This document shows, piece by piece, positions 15,515-26,453 of a stretch of DNA of 64,000 nt. Every line of letters starts with the position of its first letter. The first letter of the stretch is position 1. Location: assembly GCF_029338175.1 (NCBI RefSeq), contig NZ_CP119862.1, forward strand, positions 4,000,839 to 4,064,838. Direction: 5' to 3'. Source of the stretch: Citrobacter enshiensis (GTDB taxonomy: Bacteria > Pseudomonadota > Gammaproteobacteria > Enterobacterales > Enterobacteriaceae). Made by a program: the position numbers and the translations under genes. The notes beneath the pieces were generated by a model that was given only the letters and a program-made list of their open reading frames with translations, was not told where the DNA came from and searched no databases.

Positions 15515-16998
15515 GCGATAACCCCCAGCAGGCGCGCGGCGGTCACACGGTCGGAATAGTCGAGACGCTGGGAGCCGACGATCTGATAATCTTCATGACC
15601 CTTACCCGCGATCAGTACAACGTCGTCTTCTTTCGCCTGCATAATGGCGTTGGTGACGGCTTCGGCACGGCCTTCCATCACCTTCGCATGCCCGGCATCC
15701 AGCATTCCGGCAAGAATGTCGTTGATAATGGCGCGCGGTTCTTCGGTACGCGGGTTGTCGTCCGTCACCACCGCCACATCAGCAAATTGCTCAGCAATCG
15801 CGCCCATTAACGGACGTTTGCCTTTATCGCGATCGCCGCCGCAACCGAAGACGCACCACAGTTTGCCTGCGCAATGCAGGCGTGCCGCTTCGAGCGCTTT
15901 TTCCAGCGCGTCCGGCGTATGGGCGTAGTCAACAACGACGGTCGGTTTACCCGGCGCACTGAAGACTTCCATGCGGCCGCAAACGGGCTGCAGGCGGGAG
16001 GCTGTTTTCAGCAGTTCTGCCAACGGATAACCCAACGCCAGCAGCGTAGCCAGCGCCAGCAGAAGGTTGCTGACGTTAAACGCGCCCATCAGGCGGCTTT
16101 CAATCTCGCCTTCGCCCCAGCTGGAAGCAAAGCGAATGGTCGCTCCGCTGTCGTGGTAATTCACCTCAACGGCTTTCAACCAACGGCCATGGCAGTTGGG
16201 ATTAATACGGTCTTCCATCGAAACGGCAACCGCGTCCGGCAGTTTCGCCAGCCAGCGACGACCCGCGTCATCATCAGCATTAACAATCGCCTGACCGCAG
16301 TGATGCGTGGAGTACAGCAGCCATTTCGCCGCTTCGTAATGCTCCATGTCACCGTGATAGTCGAGGTGGTCGCGGCTTAAATTTGTAAAGACTGACGCCG
16401 CAAATTTCAGCGCAGCGACGCGGTGTTGCACCAGGCCGTGAGAAGAAACTTCCATCGCGCCGAGTGTCGCGCCCTGCTCAACCAGTCCCGCCAGCACATG
16501 CTGGACATCCACCGCTGAACCGGTGGTATTTTCCGTCGGGATCACTTTGCCCAGCAGACCATTACCTACCGTACCCATCACTGCGCTGGTTTCGCCGAGC
16601 AATTGGCTCCATTGCGCCAGCAGTTGGGTGGTCGTGGTTTTACCGTTCGTGCCGGTCACGCCCACCAGACGCATTCTTTCAGAGGGTTCGTGATAGAAGC
16701 GGCCAGCCAGTGCAGATAAACGCTCGTTGAGCTGGCTAAGATAGATGACCGGAACGCCGTGCATTTCACGGATCTCACCGTCGGTCGCCTCATCTTTTGC
16801 CTCTGCAATAATGGCAGCCACACCTTGCGCTATCGCCTGCGGGATATATCGACGCCCGTCCGCCTGATGACCTTTTACTGCCACAAAGAGATCGCCCGAT
16901 GCAGCCACACGGCTGTCGAGTGTCATCTCCCGCAGTGCTCGCTCCGGTGCGCCCGGCACCCATGGAGCAAGAAGGTCGCGCAAATTACGATCTGCCAC
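15511..16998 (-). CDS. murE: UDP-MurNAc-L-Ala-D-Glu--meso-diaminopimelate ligase MurE
   Basis: MurE adds the third residue of the stem peptide. The ATP loop GTNGKTTT is at 116-123, and the C-terminal DNPR motif (in [13 protein letters not shown]), which is diagnostic for meso-diaminopimelate rather than lysine, is present and fits a Gram-negative wall. The length is 495 residues. The gene overlaps the ftsI end by 14 bases. Confidence 0.99.
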   Translation of the reverse strand: MADRNLRDLLAPWVPGAPERALREMTLDSRVAASGDLFVAVKGHQADGRRYIPQAIAQGVAAIIAEAKDEATDGEIREMHGVPVIYLSQLNERLSALAGRFYHEPSERMRLVGVTGTNGKTTTTQLLAQWSQLLGETSAVMGTVGNGLLGKVIPTENTTGSAVDVQHVLAGLVEQGATLGAMEVSSHGLVQHRVAALKFAASVFTNLSRDHLDYHGDMEHYEAAKWLLYSTHHCGQAIVNADDDAGRRWLAKLPDAVAVSMEDRINPNCHGRWLKAVEVNYHDSGATIRFASSWGEGEIESRLMGAFNVSNLLLALATLLALGYPLAELLKTASRLQPVCGRMEVFSAPGKPTVVVDYAHTPDALEKALEAARLHCAGKLWCVFGCGGDRDKGKRPLMGAIAEQFADVAVVTDDNPRTEEPRAIINDILAGMLDAGHAKVMEGRAEAVTNAIMQAKEDDVVLIAGKGHEDYQIVGSQRLDYSDRVTAARLLGVIA

Positions 16999-18751
16999 CT
17001 GTTCCCTCGCCTTGATTAATTACGAATTCACTTTTCTCGCCCGTTGCCAATGCGTCCGGTTCGATGTTCATGGTGCGCAGTACGCCGCCCATGATGGCAC
17101 CAAAGACCGGCGCGGAAACGGCGCCGCCGTAGTATTTACCCGCCTGCGGATCGTTGATAACAACAACCAGCGCAAAGCGCGGCTGACTCGCAGGCGCAAC
17201 GCCTGCGGTATACGCAATGTATTTATTGATATAGCGCCCGTCCGGCCCGACTTTTTTTGCCGTACCGGTTTTAATGGCGATGCGATAACCTTTGATCGCG
17301 GCCTTCACGCCGCCGCCGCCCGGTAACGCCACGCTTTCCATCATATGCACGACGGTACGAACGGTAGATTCCGGGAAGATACGCTCGCCCGGAACGGGCG
17401 GGTCAACTTTGGTAATTGACAGCGGGCGATAGACGCCGTAGCTGCCAATCGTTGCATAGACTCGCGCTAACTGTAACGGCGTTACCATTAGCCCATAGCC
17501 GAAAGAGAAGGTGGCCCTCTCTATGTCAGACCACCGTTGTTTTTGAGGATATAAGCCACTGCGTTCTCCGACCAACCCCAAATTGGTCGCTTTTCCCAGC
17601 CCAAAACGTGAGTAAGTATCTACTAACGCTGAGGACGGCATCGCTAACGCCAGCTTAGAAACACCGACGTTACTCGACTTCTGTAAAACCCCGGTCAGGG
17701 TCAGTTCGCTGTAACGCGCCACGTCTTTGATTTCGTGACCGTTAATTCGGTAGGGAATGGTGTTGAGTACAGTATTTTCACGCACGACGCCGCGTTGTAG
17801 CGCGGTCATCACCACCATCGGTTTGACGGTTGAACCTGGCTCAAACACGTCGGTAATGGTACGGTTACGCATGACATCTTTCTGCGTACCGGTCAGGTTG
17901 TTCGGGTTATAAGACGGGCTGTTCGCCATCGCCAGCACTTCGCCAGTGCTCACATCCACCAGCACGGCGCTGCCCGACTCCGCCTTGTTAAAGGCGACGG
18001 CGTTATTCAGTTCGCGATACACCAGCGCCTGTAAGCGTTCATCAATGCTCAACGCCAGGTTATGCGCCGCCTGGCTGTCGGTAGAAGAGATATCCTCAAT
18101 GACGCGACCATAGCGATCTTTACGCACAACACGTTCGCCCGGCTGACCCGTAAGCCACTTATCAAAGCTCTTTTCAACGCCTTCAATACCCTGACTGTCG
18201 ACGTTGGTAAAACCAATGAGGTGAGCGGTCACTTCTCCGGAAGGATAGTAACGGCGGGATTCTTCACGCAGATGAATACCAGGAAGCTTCAGCTTTTTGA
18301 TGTAATCGCCAAGATCCGGGTTTACCTGACGCGCCAGATAAATAAAGCGGCCTCTTGGATTCGCGTTAACCCGCGCCGCCAGCTGATCGAGCGGCATTTT
18401 CAGCGCATCAGCCAGCGCTTTCCAGCGATTATCCAGCGTAATGCCGCCGGCATCATGCAGTTCTTTCGGATCGGCCCAAATCGCTTTTACCGGGACGCTC
18501 ACGGCCAGCGGACGACCAGAGCGATCGGTGATCATCCCGCGTGATGTCGAGACTTCCTGCACACGCAGAGAACGCATGTCCCCCTGGCGCACCAGCATAT
18601 CCGGAGCGATGATTTGCAGCCAGGCCACACGCCCCAGCAGAAAACACAGTGCCAGTAAAATGCAGCCGCACAGCAACGCAAAACGCCAACTGATAAAGTT
18701 GGCCTGTTCTTCCTGACGTTTTGGTTTGAGCGTTTTTGCCGCTGCTTTCAT
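16985..18751 (-). CDS. ftsI: Septum-specific peptidoglycan transpeptidase FtsI (PBP3)
   Basis: FtsI cross-links septal peptidoglycan with FtsW and is the target of aztreonam and several cephalosporins. The 588-residue class B PBP has a short cytoplasmic N-terminus, a membrane helix at about 22-42, a pedestal domain and the transpeptidase domain with the catalytic S307 in STVK, SSN near 359 and KTG near 494. The loop that acquires a four-residue YRIN or YRIK duplication in some resistant strains has the normal single PYRINGHE form here. It is followed by murE with a 14-base overlap. Confidence 0.99.
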   Translation of the reverse strand: MKAAAKTLKPKRQEEQANFISWRFALLCGCILLALCFLLGRVAWLQIIAPDMLVRQGDMRSLRVQEVSTSRGMITDRSGRPLAVSVPVKAIWADPKELHDAGGITLDNRWKALADALKMPLDQLAARVNANPRGRFIYLARQVNPDLGDYIKKLKLPGIHLREESRRYYPSGEVTAHLIGFTNVDSQGIEGVEKSFDKWLTGQPGERVVRKDRYGRVIEDISSTDSQAAHNLALSIDERLQALVYRELNNAVAFNKAESGSAVLVDVSTGEVLAMANSPSYNPNNLTGTQKDVMRNRTITDVFEPGSTVKPMVVMTALQRGVVRENTVLNTIPYRINGHEIKDVARYSELTLTGVLQKSSNVGVSKLALAMPSSALVDTYSRFGLGKATNLGLVGERSGLYPQKQRWSDIERATFSFGYGLMVTPLQLARVYATIGSYGVYRPLSITKVDPPVPGERIFPESTVRTVVHMMESVALPGGGGVKAAIKGYRIAIKTGTAKKVGPDGRYINKYIAYTAGVAPASQPRFALVVVINDPQAGKYYGGAVSAPVFGAIMGGVLRTMNIEPDALATGEKSEFVINQGEGTGGRS

Positions 18752-18766
18752 GCGTCGCGTTTATCC

Positions 18767-19132
18767 TTATTTTTGCACTACGATATTTTCTTGTGAGGGA
18801 TCAACATGCTGCATCTGCAGTTTTTCCGTTGCGATCCGTTCCACCCGGCTATGATCGCCGAGCGCATTCTCTTCAAGGATCAGGTTGCGCCATTCGATAT
18901 CCAACGCATCCCGCTCCAGAACCAATTGCTCACGCTGCGCGGTCAATAGTCGCGTGTGATGCGCCGTGGTGACGACAGTCACCGCCGTCAAAATGATGCA
19001 AATGAACAGGCAGAGTGGCAGCTTCCCGAACCGCAAAAGATCATCACCGATCACGCCAGGCAAAGCATGGCGCTCGTTGCTTCCTATTGATTCTTTAACT
19101 TTGCTGAGGGCATCTGTCACTCTGCTGATCAT
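18767..19132 (-). CDS. ftsL: Cell division protein FtsL
   Basis: FtsL is a small bitopic membrane protein of the FtsQLB complex that activates FtsWI. The 121 residues contain a cytoplasmic part, a hydrophobic helix at about 38-57, and a periplasmic coiled coil with leucine-zipper-like spacing after residue 60. Its start overlaps the rsmH end by four bases; ftsI follows after 15 bases. Confidence 0.97.
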   Translation of the reverse strand: MISRVTDALSKVKESIGSNERHALPGVIGDDLLRFGKLPLCLFICIILTAVTVVTTAHHTRLLTAQREQLVLERDALDIEWRNLILEENALGDHSRVERIATEKLQMQHVDPSQENIVVQK

Positions 19133-20070
19133 GCGTTCGTCCTCTCTGCAATACGCAGAACTGAACTACGGGCACGTGGATTCTCTGCCACTTCTTCTTC
19201 GCCCGGCATCAACTTGCCTAACGCTCGCAACTCGCGGCCACCCAGCTTTTTGAGCTGATCTTCCGTCATCGGCAACCCTGCTGGTACTTGCGGACCGCGA
19301 CTTTGCTCACGCATAAAGCGCTTCACAATACGGTCTTCCAGCGAGTGGAAACTGATGATGGAAAGTCGCCCTCCCGGGGCCAGCACGCTGAGCGAGCTTT
19401 TTAGCGCCTGCTCTATCTCCTCCAGTTCACTGTTCACCCAAATGCGCACCGCCTGGAAGGTACGGGTCGCGGGATGTTTATGTTTGTCCTTCACCGGCGT
19501 CGCCGCCGCAATCACCTCTGCAAGCTCTTTGGTACGCGTCATCGGTTCAATGCGGTTACGCTCAACAATGGCGCGGGCAATGCGTTTACCAAAACGCTCC
19601 TCGCCGAAGGTTTTGATCACCCAGGCGATGTCCGCTTCTTCAGCGGTTTGCAGCCATTCGGCAGCAGACTGACCGCGCGTCGGGTCCATTCGCATATCCA
19701 ACGGACCGTCACGCATGAAGGAAAAGCCGCGCTCGGCATCATCGAGTTGCGGAGAAGAGACGCCAAGATCGAGAAGTATTCCGTCAATCTTGCCCGTCAG
19801 TTCACGCTCGGCGACATACTCAGCCAGCGCAGAGAAAGGTCCATGAATGATGGAGAAGCGAGGATCATTGATGGTTTCGGCAACGGCAATAGCCTGCGGA
19901 TCGCGATCGATTGCCAGTAAACGTCCGTTGTCGCCAAGTTGCGACAGGATCAGACGTGAGTGACCACCGCGACCAAATGTCCCATCAATGTAAATGCCGT
20001 CAGGGCGAATGTTCAGACCGTTTACGGCCTCGTCCAGCAGCACCGTTGTATGTTTAAAATTTTCCATCAT
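19129..20070 (-). CDS. rsmH: 16S rRNA (cytosine1402-N4)-methyltransferase RsmH
   Basis: RsmH (formerly MraW) methylates N4 of C1402 in the ribosomal P site. The 313-residue protein has the SAM-binding loop [10 protein letters not shown] near residue 30, the [19 protein letters not shown] motif and the C-terminal block ending [16 protein letters not shown]. Three successive ATG codons end at 20073, 20070 and 20067; I chose the middle one because it gives the [14 protein letters not shown] start of Escherichia. The mraZ stop overlaps the first of these by one base. Confidence 0.97.
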   Translation of the reverse strand: MMENFKHTTVLLDEAVNGLNIRPDGIYIDGTFGRGGHSRLILSQLGDNGRLLAIDRDPQAIAVAETINDPRFSIIHGPFSALAEYVAERELTGKIDGILLDLGVSSPQLDDAERGFSFMRDGPLDMRMDPTRGQSAAEWLQTAEEADIAWVIKTFGEERFGKRIARAIVERNRIEPMTRTKELAEVIAAATPVKDKHKHPATRTFQAVRIWVNSELEEIEQALKSSLSVLAPGGRLSIISFHSLEDRIVKRFMREQSRGPQVPAGLPMTEDQLKKLGGRELRALGKLMPGEEEVAENPRARSSVLRIAERTNA

Positions 20071-20072
20071 CA

Positions 20073-20531
20073 TTATAGAGACAAGTCCTGCAGTCGCTCC
20101 GACAAGGTTTCGGTAACAGACTGCTCAGCGTCGATATCTTCCTTGACCCGTTGATACCAGGTCGTTTCATCCCACAGTTCAAATTTGTTGAACTGTCCAA
20201 CCAGCATCACTTCTTTCGTCAGTGCGGCATGTTGCCGCAGAATCGGCGCGATCAATAGACGACCAGCACTGTCCATCTGACATTCGCTGGCATGTCCCAA
20301 TAGTAAGCGCTGCACGCGGCGCTCAACCGGATTCATGCTCGACAGACGCGATAATTTTTGCTCGATAATTTCCCATTCAGGCAGGGGGTACAGCAGCAGG
20401 CACGGGTGATGAATGTCAATGGTACACACCATTTGACCGGTAGCGCTCTCGAGCAGTTGTTCCCGATAACGGGTGGGCACAGATAAGCGCCCTTTACTGT
20501 CGAGATTGACTAACGTTGCTCCCCGGAACAT
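20073..20531 (-). CDS. mraZ: Transcriptional regulator MraZ
   Basis: MraZ is an AbrB/SpoVT-fold DNA-binding protein that represses its own promoter and hence the division cluster. It has 152 residues with the two DXXXR-type half motifs ([11 protein letters not shown] and [12 protein letters not shown]). An in-frame ATG 12 codons upstream exists, but the start chosen has a GGGTGAGG ribosome-binding site and gives the family start [14 protein letters not shown]. It heads the cluster, directly downstream of its own operator. Confidence 0.98.
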   Translation of the reverse strand: MFRGATLVNLDSKGRLSVPTRYREQLLESATGQMVCTIDIHHPCLLLYPLPEWEIIEQKLSRLSSMNPVERRVQRLLLGHASECQMDSAGRLLIAPILRQHAALTKEVMLVGQFNKFELWDETTWYQRVKEDIDAEQSVTETLSERLQDLSL

Positions 20532-20549
20532 GCCAGCCTCACCCCCAAT

Positions 20550-20574
20550 TACCACTTTATCCCACAAAATCCCA
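20550..20574 (-). promoter_or_regulatory. MraZ operator (TGGGN direct repeats)
   Basis: On the minus strand TGGGA occurs at 20574-20570 and 20564-20560, and a weaker TGGTA at 20554-20550, exactly one helical turn (10 bp) apart, between the promoter and the mraZ start. MraZ is known to bind TGGGN repeats spaced by five bases. The third copy departs from consensus at one position. Confidence 0.8.
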
Positions 20575-20582
20575 CTTAAAGG

Positions 20583-20612
20583 AGTTTACGGAGCGGAGGA
20601 AAAGCTTGTCAA
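20583..20612 (-). promoter_or_regulatory. Cluster promoter (Pmra)
   Basis: A perfect -35 TTGACA (20612-20607) and a -10 TAAACT (20588-20583) are separated by 18 bases on the minus strand. This is the arrangement of the Escherichia mra promoter that drives the cluster from mraZ. Transcription should start close to the first TGGGA repeat, which fits repression by MraZ. Confidence 0.85.
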
Positions 20613-21135
20613 GCCAGTAGCAACGCTTACCAGAGCAAAAAACCCAATGTTTACGGCTAATATCAGCGTTGATTAAATTACGTCCAACGAACGAAGCAAA
20701 TTAACGTCATGAATATTTGTAAGAAAAAAAAACAAAAACTCATCACCGTTTAAAACGACTCAATACCACCTGAAGAAAATATAAAGTGTCAGTTTGCGAC
20801 GCGAGCGGCATTTTAGGACATATTGCAGCGGGATAACAGTACCTGTTTATCGGTCGCTATGCCCCTTACAGCCAAGGAGTGCGATGCATTACCGCATCAG
20901 AGAAGGAAAGTGTTTGTTAATTCGGCAAATCCCCACAAGCATGTAACAAAATAATACAAGAGTAACCTGCCGTTACCGCCCAATAACCTGAAAAAGGTTT
21001 GTGAGGGTGCAATCAGGATTATTTATAAGACATCTCAACGAGATTTTAAGGAATAATCTTAATTCTGATACGGTTATTGATTTCCGTTTTTTATTTCCCC
21101 CGCACCTAAGCATTTTCTGGCACGGGGGGATTAAC
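20613..21135. other. Long intergenic region between mraZ promoter and cra
   Basis: About 520 bases without a recognised gene. It is fairly AT-rich, with a run of A near 20720-20740. A hairpin of nine pairs with two G-T wobbles lies just after the cra stop (about 21097-21129) but has no T run. A 20-codon plus-strand ORF with a good ribosome-binding site (20884-20946) is described under findings. Nothing else was recognised. Confidence 0.6.
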
Positions 21136-22140
21136 TCAGCTACGGCTAAGGACGCCACGGCGATACAAATTACGTTTGATCCGTGTTAAACCCGGTTTTG
21201 GCTTACGGGGTTCATCCAGACTCGCCAGAACAATCTCAAGAACACGCTCGGCGACATCACGATGGCGTTGCGCCACTGCAAGCACCGGACATTGCAGAAA
21301 ATCGAGCAGTTCATTATCGCCAAAAGTGGCGATAGCCAGTTCGGAAGGTAATTTTCCGTCACGACGCAATGTCACATCCATCACGCCCTGCAACAGCGCA
21401 AAAGAGGTAGTAAACAGTGCCTGCGGCATCGGGTGCGTTTCCAGCCATTTTTCAAACAACTGCGCTGCGGCGGCCCGCTCATAGCTGTTGGCATACAAGA
21501 AATGCACTTCACGCGGATCATCTTTCCACGCGGTACGGAATCCCTGTTCACGCAGGAAACTCACCGACAGTTCTGGCAGCGCGCCCAAATAGAGCACCGT
21601 TTCCCCAGGAAATTTGCGAAGCTCCCCAGCCAGCATTTCTGCATCGTCCTGGTCGGCGCCAACAACACTGGTAAAATGTTCGCGATCGAGGGCACGATCC
21701 AGCGCAACAATCGGGAACGCGTCATTTGCCCAGCGCTGATAGAAAGGATGCTCCGGCGGCAAAGAGGTCGACACAATAATCGCATCCACCTGGCGCTGCA
21801 AAAGGTGTTCAATACAGCGCATTTCGTTATCCGGCTGATCTTCAGAACAGGCGATCAGCAGTTGATAGCCCCGCTGGCGCGCCTGACGTTCCAGATAGTT
21901 TGCAATGCGGGTATAACTTGTATTCTCAAGGTCAGGAATGACCAGACCAATAGAGCGAGTGCGTCCCGCACGCAGCCCGGCAGCCACAGCATTGGGGTGA
22001 TAATTATGCTCGCGCACCACCGCCATGACTTTTTCAACGGTCTTGTCGCTCACGCGATACTGCTTTGCTTTTCCGTTAATAACGTAGCTTGCAGTTGTTC
22101 GCGATACACCGGCTAGCCGAGCGATTTCATCCAGTTTCAC
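21136..22140 (-). CDS. cra: Catabolite repressor/activator Cra (FruR)
   Basis: Cra is a LacI-family regulator that represses glycolytic and activates gluconeogenic genes and is released from DNA by fructose 1-phosphate or fructose 1,6-bisphosphate. The 334 residues begin [22 protein letters not shown], a classic LacI-type helix-turn-helix and hinge, followed by the periplasmic-binding-protein-like effector domain. I chose the GTG at 22140 with GGGGC upstream, as in Escherichia. An in-frame ATG 16 codons earlier would add a tail not seen in the family. No fruL-like leader peptide could be recognised upstream. Confidence 0.97.
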   Translation of the reverse strand: MKLDEIARLAGVSRTTASYVINGKAKQYRVSDKTVEKVMAVVREHNYHPNAVAAGLRAGRTRSIGLVIPDLENTSYTRIANYLERQARQRGYQLLIACSEDQPDNEMRCIEHLLQRQVDAIIVSTSLPPEHPFYQRWANDAFPIVALDRALDREHFTSVVGADQDDAEMLAGELRKFPGETVLYLGALPELSVSFLREQGFRTAWKDDPREVHFLYANSYERAAAAQLFEKWLETHPMPQALFTTSFALLQGVMDVTLRRDGKLPSELAIATFGDNELLDFLQCPVLAVAQRHRDVAERVLEIVLASLDEPRKPKPGLTRIKRNLYRRGVLSRS

Positions 22141-22266
22141 AATTGCCCCTTGCGTAAAAAGTACAAACCATAACCACTGAGACGGCATGGGTAAAATTAA
22201 TTAACATCTAATCGCAGAATAAGCACTGCGGCAACCGCTTTTGTCTCTGGTTATTGCGGATTTCGC

Positions 22267-22297
22267 AAAAAAAGGCCCAACCGGTAACGTTAGGCCT
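22267..22297 (-). terminator. Rho-independent terminator after ilvIH
   Basis: On the minus strand AGGCCTAAC pairs with GTTGGGCCT (nine pairs, one G-T) around a seven-base loop and is followed by seven T. It lies 24 bases after the ilvH stop and ahead of cra. Confidence 0.88.
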
Positions 22298-22320
22298 GTG
22301 AAATCGACGTAAGGTATTCC

Positions 22321-22812
22321 TTAGCGCATGATTTTATCGCCGCGCGAAAGACCGACTACACCTGAACGCGCAACTTCGACAATCTTCGCTACTTCGCGCA
22401 ATGTTGCCAGGAAAGCATCCAATTTTTCACTGGTTCCCGCCAACTGGACGGTATAAATAGACGGGGTGACGTCGATGATCTGCCCACGGAAGATCTCGGT
22501 GTTGCGCTTGACCTCTTCGCGCCCGTAGCCGCTGGCCTGGATCTTCACCAGCATGATTTCACGTTCAACATGCGCCCCTTGCCCAAGCTCGCTCACCCGC
22601 AACACATCGACCAGCTTGTGCAATTGTTTTTCGATTTGTTCGAGGACTTTTTCATCGCCGACGGTCTGGATGGTCATACGCGATAATGTCGGATCGTCAG
22701 TCGGCGCGACGGTCAGGCTTTCTATATTGTAGCCACGCTGCGAAAAGAGGCCGATTACGCGCGACAACGCCCCTGACTCGTTCTCCAGCAGTACAGATAA
22801 TATCCGGCGCAT
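22321..22812 (-). CDS. ilvH: Acetolactate synthase III small (regulatory) subunit IlvH
   Basis: IlvH binds valine and gives feedback control and full activity to the IlvI catalytic subunit in isoleucine/valine synthesis. The 163 residues have an N-terminal ACT domain ([29 protein letters not shown]) and a C-terminal regulatory domain. The start chosen is two bases after the ilvI stop; an upstream in-frame ATG lies within ilvI and is unlikely. Length and sequence match the family. Confidence 0.98.
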   Translation of the reverse strand: MRRILSVLLENESGALSRVIGLFSQRGYNIESLTVAPTDDPTLSRMTIQTVGDEKVLEQIEKQLHKLVDVLRVSELGQGAHVEREIMLVKIQASGYGREEVKRNTEIFRGQIIDVTPSIYTVQLAGTSEKLDAFLATLREVAKIVEVARSGVVGLSRGDKIMR

Positions 22813-22814
22813 AA

Positions 22815-24539
22815 TCAGGTCCTCTCCGTTTTGCTTAACCACATTTCATCCATCCCGCCCCCGCGAATCTGCATAGGGTAGACATGCTCACTGCCATCCA
22901 CCGTCACGTCGACGAACACCAGGCGATTATTATGGACGTGCTCAAGGGCCTCGCTCAGTTTGCTTTCCAGCTCGCCCGGATGGTTAATCTGGATCCCAAC
23001 ATGACCATAGGCTTGCGCCAGACGCACAAAATCAGGCAATGACTGCATGTAAGATTGTGAATGCCGCCCCGAGTAGATCATGTCCTGCCACTGTTTGACC
23101 ATCCCCAGATATCGGTTATTCAGGTTAAGCACCAGAACAGGCAATTCGTACTGCAGCGCAGTCGACAGCTCCTGAATGTTCATCTGGATACTGCCATCAC
23201 CGGTCACACACACGACCGTTTCTTCGGGCAGCGCCATCTTCACCCCCAGCGCCGCAGGCAGACCAAACCCCATGGTGCCGAGCCCGCCGGAGTTAATCCA
23301 GCGGCGCGGTTTATCAAACGGATAGTAAAGCGCGGCAAACATCTGGTGTTGGCCTACGTCGGAGGTGACGTACGCCTCACCTTTGGTGAGACGCCAGATA
23401 GCCTCGATCACCGCTTGCGGTTTGATGCTTTCACTTTGCGTGTCATATTTCAGACACTGGCGGGCACGCCAGCGCTCAATCTGTTGCCACCAGTCGCGAA
23501 TATCATCCAACGGCTGCGCTGCGGACTCCTGCGGCAGCAATTCCAGCATCTGCTCCAGCACCAGACGCGCGTCGCCCACAATAGGAACATCTGCCGTCAC
23601 CGTTTTTGAGATAGACGTAGGGTCGATATCAATATGTAAAACGGTCGCATTCGGACAATATTTTGCCAGGTTATTGGTTGTACGATCGTCGAACCGCACA
23701 CCCACCGCAAAAATCACATCAGCGTTATGCATGGTCATATTCGCTTCATACGTACCATGCATACCCAACATACCTAAGGACTGTTGATGTGTTGCCGGGA
23801 ATGCGCCAAGTCCCATCAATGAAAAGACAACCGGGAGATTAAGCGTCTCAACCGTCTGACGTAGCTGCTCGTGGCAGGCTGAATTTATCGCCCCGCCGCC
23901 CACGTAGACCACCGGTTTTTTCGCTGCCACCAGGGTTTGCAATGCTCGCTTAATTTGCCCTTTATGCCCCGTCGTCGTCGGATTATACGAACGCATACTG
24001 ACGGTGTCCGGCCAGACATAAGGCAGTTTTTTCGCCGGGCTGAGAATATCTTTTGGTAAATCCACCACCACAGGGCCGGGCCGCCCGCTCGCCGCCAGCC
24101 AAAATGCCTTTTTAAGCACCTGAGGAATATCTTCCGTCTGCTTGACCAGGAAACTGTGTTTTACCACCGGGCGGGAGATCCCCACCATGTCGCATTCCTG
24201 AAACGCATCGTAGCCAATTAACGAGGTCGCCACCTGTCCGGAAAGGATCACCAGCGGAATAGAATCCATGTAGGCCGTAGCGATACCCGTAATAGCATTT
24301 GTCGCTCCGGGACCTGAAGTCACCAGCACCACGCCAACCTCACCGGTCGCCCGCGCTAAACCATCCGCCATATGCACGGCAGCCTGTTCATGACGTACCA
24401 GGACGTGATCGATCCCCCCCACCGTATGCAGTGCATCATAAATATCGAGAACTGCGCCCCCGGGATATCCGAAAACCTGTTTCACGCCCTGATCGATGAG
24501 CGATCGCACGACCATCTCGGCTCCAGACAACATCTCCAT
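22815..24539 (-). CDS. ilvI: Acetolactate synthase III large (catalytic) subunit IlvI
   Basis: IlvI condenses two pyruvates, or pyruvate and 2-oxobutyrate, with thiamin diphosphate, the first common step of branched-chain amino acid synthesis. The 574 residues include the glutamate of [12 protein letters not shown] near residue 51 that activates the cofactor, the FAD-binding central domain, and the ThDP motif GDGSIQMN...NLNN. The ATG at 24539 follows a GTGAGG ribosome-binding site and gives [10 protein letters not shown] as in Escherichia; the frame extends 14 codons further upstream. In relatives it is activated by Lrp. Confidence 0.98.
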   Translation of the reverse strand: MEMLSGAEMVVRSLIDQGVKQVFGYPGGAVLDIYDALHTVGGIDHVLVRHEQAAVHMADGLARATGEVGVVLVTSGPGATNAITGIATAYMDSIPLVILSGQVATSLIGYDAFQECDMVGISRPVVKHSFLVKQTEDIPQVLKKAFWLAASGRPGPVVVDLPKDILSPAKKLPYVWPDTVSMRSYNPTTTGHKGQIKRALQTLVAAKKPVVYVGGGAINSACHEQLRQTVETLNLPVVFSLMGLGAFPATHQQSLGMLGMHGTYEANMTMHNADVIFAVGVRFDDRTTNNLAKYCPNATVLHIDIDPTSISKTVTADVPIVGDARLVLEQMLELLPQESAAQPLDDIRDWWQQIERWRARQCLKYDTQSESIKPQAVIEAIWRLTKGEAYVTSDVGQHQMFAALYYPFDKPRRWINSGGLGTMGFGLPAALGVKMALPEETVVCVTGDGSIQMNIQELSTALQYELPVLVLNLNNRYLGMVKQWQDMIYSGRHSQSYMQSLPDFVRLAQAYGHVGIQINHPGELESKLSEALEHVHNNRLVFVDVTVDGSEHVYPMQIRGGGMDEMWLSKTERT

Positions 24540-24804
24540 GGCTTGCCTCACTGTATGATGAATAACATTTGCTAAACACATTAACCGCTCGCCCTGATGC
24601 AGGCAATTCGGGCAGATGCCCGTAAACAGAGTGAGATTAGAATAAATGAGATGAATGAAAGGATTTAATGGCGGATTACACCATGATACGCATTCGCGGT
24701 GACAATTAATCGCTTAAAAATGAGGAGTTACAGCAATTCCTCTATTTTTTAGGATGTTCAACATGAAGTCCGACGGTGAATTCAGTATAAAGTTTCACAC
24801 TTAT
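24540..24804 (-). promoter_or_regulatory. ilvIH upstream control region
   Basis: This gap between ilvI and the leuO terminator is AT-rich and in relatives contains the Lrp sites and promoter of ilvIH. I can see a candidate AT-rich Lrp-like stretch near 24635-24655, a small palindrome CGGGCATCTGCCCG near 24608-24621, and a bidirectional hairpin at 24715-24750. The exact promoter and Lrp sites could not be assigned by eye. Confidence 0.45.
24715..24750. terminator. Bidirectional terminator-like hairpin upstream of ilvIH
   Basis: On the plus strand GAGGAGTT (24722-24729) pairs with AATTCCTC (24735-24742), eight pairs around a five-base loop, followed by TATTTTTT. On the minus strand the same hairpin is followed by ATTTTTAA. 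It lies between the leuO terminator and the ilvIH promoter region, so it could insulate ilvIH from leuO read-through. Only structure supports this. Confidence 0.5.
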
Positions 24805-24850
24805 CAAAAAACGCAGAATAAACCAGATGTCATTCCCTGATTTATTCTGC
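24805..24850 (-). terminator. Rho-independent terminator after leuO
   Basis: On the minus strand CAGAATAAA pairs perfectly with TTTATTCTG across an 18-base loop and is followed by CGTTTTTTG. It begins just after the leuO stop. Confidence 0.75.
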
Positions 24851-24855
24851 CCGTT

Positions 24856-25797
24856 TTATCGCTTGCAGACAGAAACCAATAACTCTTCCATCCACTGATG
24901 TCCTTTATCGCGACCCGCTGCTTCATGCCAGGAAAGATAACACGTCCGGTTATTCAGTTTTAAAGGTAAAGGCAATATTTGTAATTCTAATGAGTCTGCG
25001 AATTCTTCTGCCAGCCAGCGGGGGGCAATAGAAACCAAATGCGTTTGCGAAACAACATTAAGCACGCTAATCATCGCCATACCTTGATAGGCGACGCAGG
25101 CTTGTTTATCTGCCGTCTCATACCAGGGTTGGCTAAAGGAAGCAAAACGATCGAGCGAAACAACAGCATGTTGTTCATTATAAACATCGCTTTCCAGCAA
25201 TGGGCCACTGATATGCGGGTGTTTTTTGCTGGCAACTAATACCATTTCATCATTAAACAACGCAATGCTGGTGAACTCGGGACGACGAAATTCTTCATAA
25301 CTAATAACAAATTCCGTTTCCTGGTAACGTAATTGATGTTCTGTGTTCTGATTTAATGATGATTTAAAAACAACATGTATATTCGGGGCAATTTGTTCTA
25401 CACGATTATAAATAAGGGATGTCAGAATATTATCCAACGGGCTGCAGACACAAAGATTGAACACACGTTCGCTGCTGGTCGGTTCAAAGCCCGAACCCGG
25501 TAATTCATTCTGCACCAGCTGCAGCGCCTGCCGAACAGAACCGAATAACTGAAATGCACGCGCTGTCGGCTGAATACCGCGCCCGTACCGAACAAATAAC
25601 TCGTCATTAAACATGACTTTCAAGCGTGCCACCGCGTTACTCACCGCAGGTTGTGACATCCCCAGAGAATGTGCCGCTCGCGTGATATTTTGTTCCTGCA
25701 TTACCGCATCAAAAACGGTTAATAAATTGAGATCAACCATTCGAAGTTGCGGTTTCCCCATCTCTAAAAGATGCGGTTTAGTTTTTACTTCCGGCAT
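24856..25797 (-). CDS. leuO: LysR-family regulator LeuO
   Basis: LeuO is a LysR-type regulator that antagonises H-NS silencing and controls leuABCD, stress, porin and CRISPR-cas genes in relatives. The 313 residues have an N-terminal winged helix-turn-helix ([36 protein letters not shown]) and a C-terminal effector domain. Two starts are possible: the ATG at 25797, with GGAG seven bases ahead and giving MPEVKTK as in relatives, or a GTG at 25815 adding six residues. I chose the ATG. It is divergent from leuLABCD across an AT-rich gap, the arrangement in which supercoiling coupling was described. Confidence 0.96.
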   Translation of the reverse strand: MPEVKTKPHLLEMGKPQLRMVDLNLLTVFDAVMQEQNITRAAHSLGMSQPAVSNAVARLKVMFNDELFVRYGRGIQPTARAFQLFGSVRQALQLVQNELPGSGFEPTSSERVFNLCVCSPLDNILTSLIYNRVEQIAPNIHVVFKSSLNQNTEHQLRYQETEFVISYEEFRRPEFTSIALFNDEMVLVASKKHPHISGPLLESDVYNEQHAVVSLDRFASFSQPWYETADKQACVAYQGMAMISVLNVVSQTHLVSIAPRWLAEEFADSLELQILPLPLKLNNRTCYLSWHEAAGRDKGHQWMEELLVSVCKR

Positions 25798-26390
25798 ATA
25801 TAACTCCACTGTCACACTACACTTCCTTTTCCTTGGGGGAATGCAGAAATAAACTCAGAAAATATGATTTACCATGCATATAGAATAAGAAAAAGGAAAA
25901 TATAAAAATTAGGAAAACATAAAGGCATCGTTTAGAAAACGGTGAAAGATATGGCAAACATAACGTGATGGATGTCACACCCCAATAATTCACAATACTC
26001 AAATTACGAAAGCAATATAACCATAAGCCTGACGAATATACAATCATGCGCTTGGTGAATGATTATTTAAGTTTTAATTAAATATTTATATTAGTAGAAC
26101 CCTTACTCTTAACATTAATTTATCAATATGATGCTGGAGAGGATAAATACTCATTCACTGAATGATATAAAAACAATGTAAATCATAAAGATAAACAACG
26201 CCTTTACAAGACCTTCCAAACACCTTTCCTGACGGGTAAATGAAAAAAAATATGCTTAAGTATTTCAAATGATGAAAAATGTAAACGACCAATGACTATT
26301 TTGTCCTTTATTAGACTGAATACCAGCACAATTAGCTAAAGTAAAAGACAGAATTCCCCGCGTAACAGCGTCATTTTGCAGGCGACAGGG
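25798..26390. promoter_or_regulatory. AT-rich leuO-leuL intergenic control region
   Basis: About 590 bases, clearly richer in A and T than the flanking genes, with many A and T tracts. In relatives this region is silenced by H-NS, holds the leuO promoter and carries LeuO sites. One minus-strand frame at 25817-26047 is open but looks like a by-product of AT-rich sequence. No RNA gene or reliable ORF was recognised. Confidence 0.6.
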
Positions 26391-26418
26391 TTGACATCAG
26401 ACAACGTATCCAGTACCA
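26391..26418 (+). promoter_or_regulatory. leu operon promoter
   Basis: A perfect -35 TTGACA at 26391-26396 lies about 16-17 bases upstream of a poor -10 (near GTACCA, 26413-26418). A strong -35 with a weak -10 is typical of the leu promoter, known for its sensitivity to local supercoiling. leuL begins about 35 bases downstream. Confidence 0.75.
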
Positions 26419-26453
26419 CTAAAAGCATATCGCTTTCGCCTGGAGTTTGATTA

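Noticed and set aside
17730-17780. Possible YRIN/YRIK resistance insertion in FtsI
   Set aside because: Only the normal single PYRINGHE sequence is present; there is no duplication.
20532-20567. Twelve-codon N-terminal extension of MraZ
   Set aside because: The shorter start has a good ribosome-binding site and matches the family; the extension would overlap the MraZ operator.
21097-21129. GC-rich hairpin after the cra stop as a terminator
   Set aside because: The stem has two G-T pairs and neither strand has a T run after it, so intrinsic termination is not supported.
22141-22320. fruL leader peptide upstream of cra
   Set aside because: No ORF resembling FruL is present in the gap; the only upstream ATG is in frame with cra.
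25817-26047. 76-residue minus-strand ORF upstream of leuO, rich in hydrophobic residues
   Set aside because: It lies in strongly AT-rich control DNA, has no clear ribosome-binding site and no family resemblance; hydrophobic composition follows from T-rich codons.
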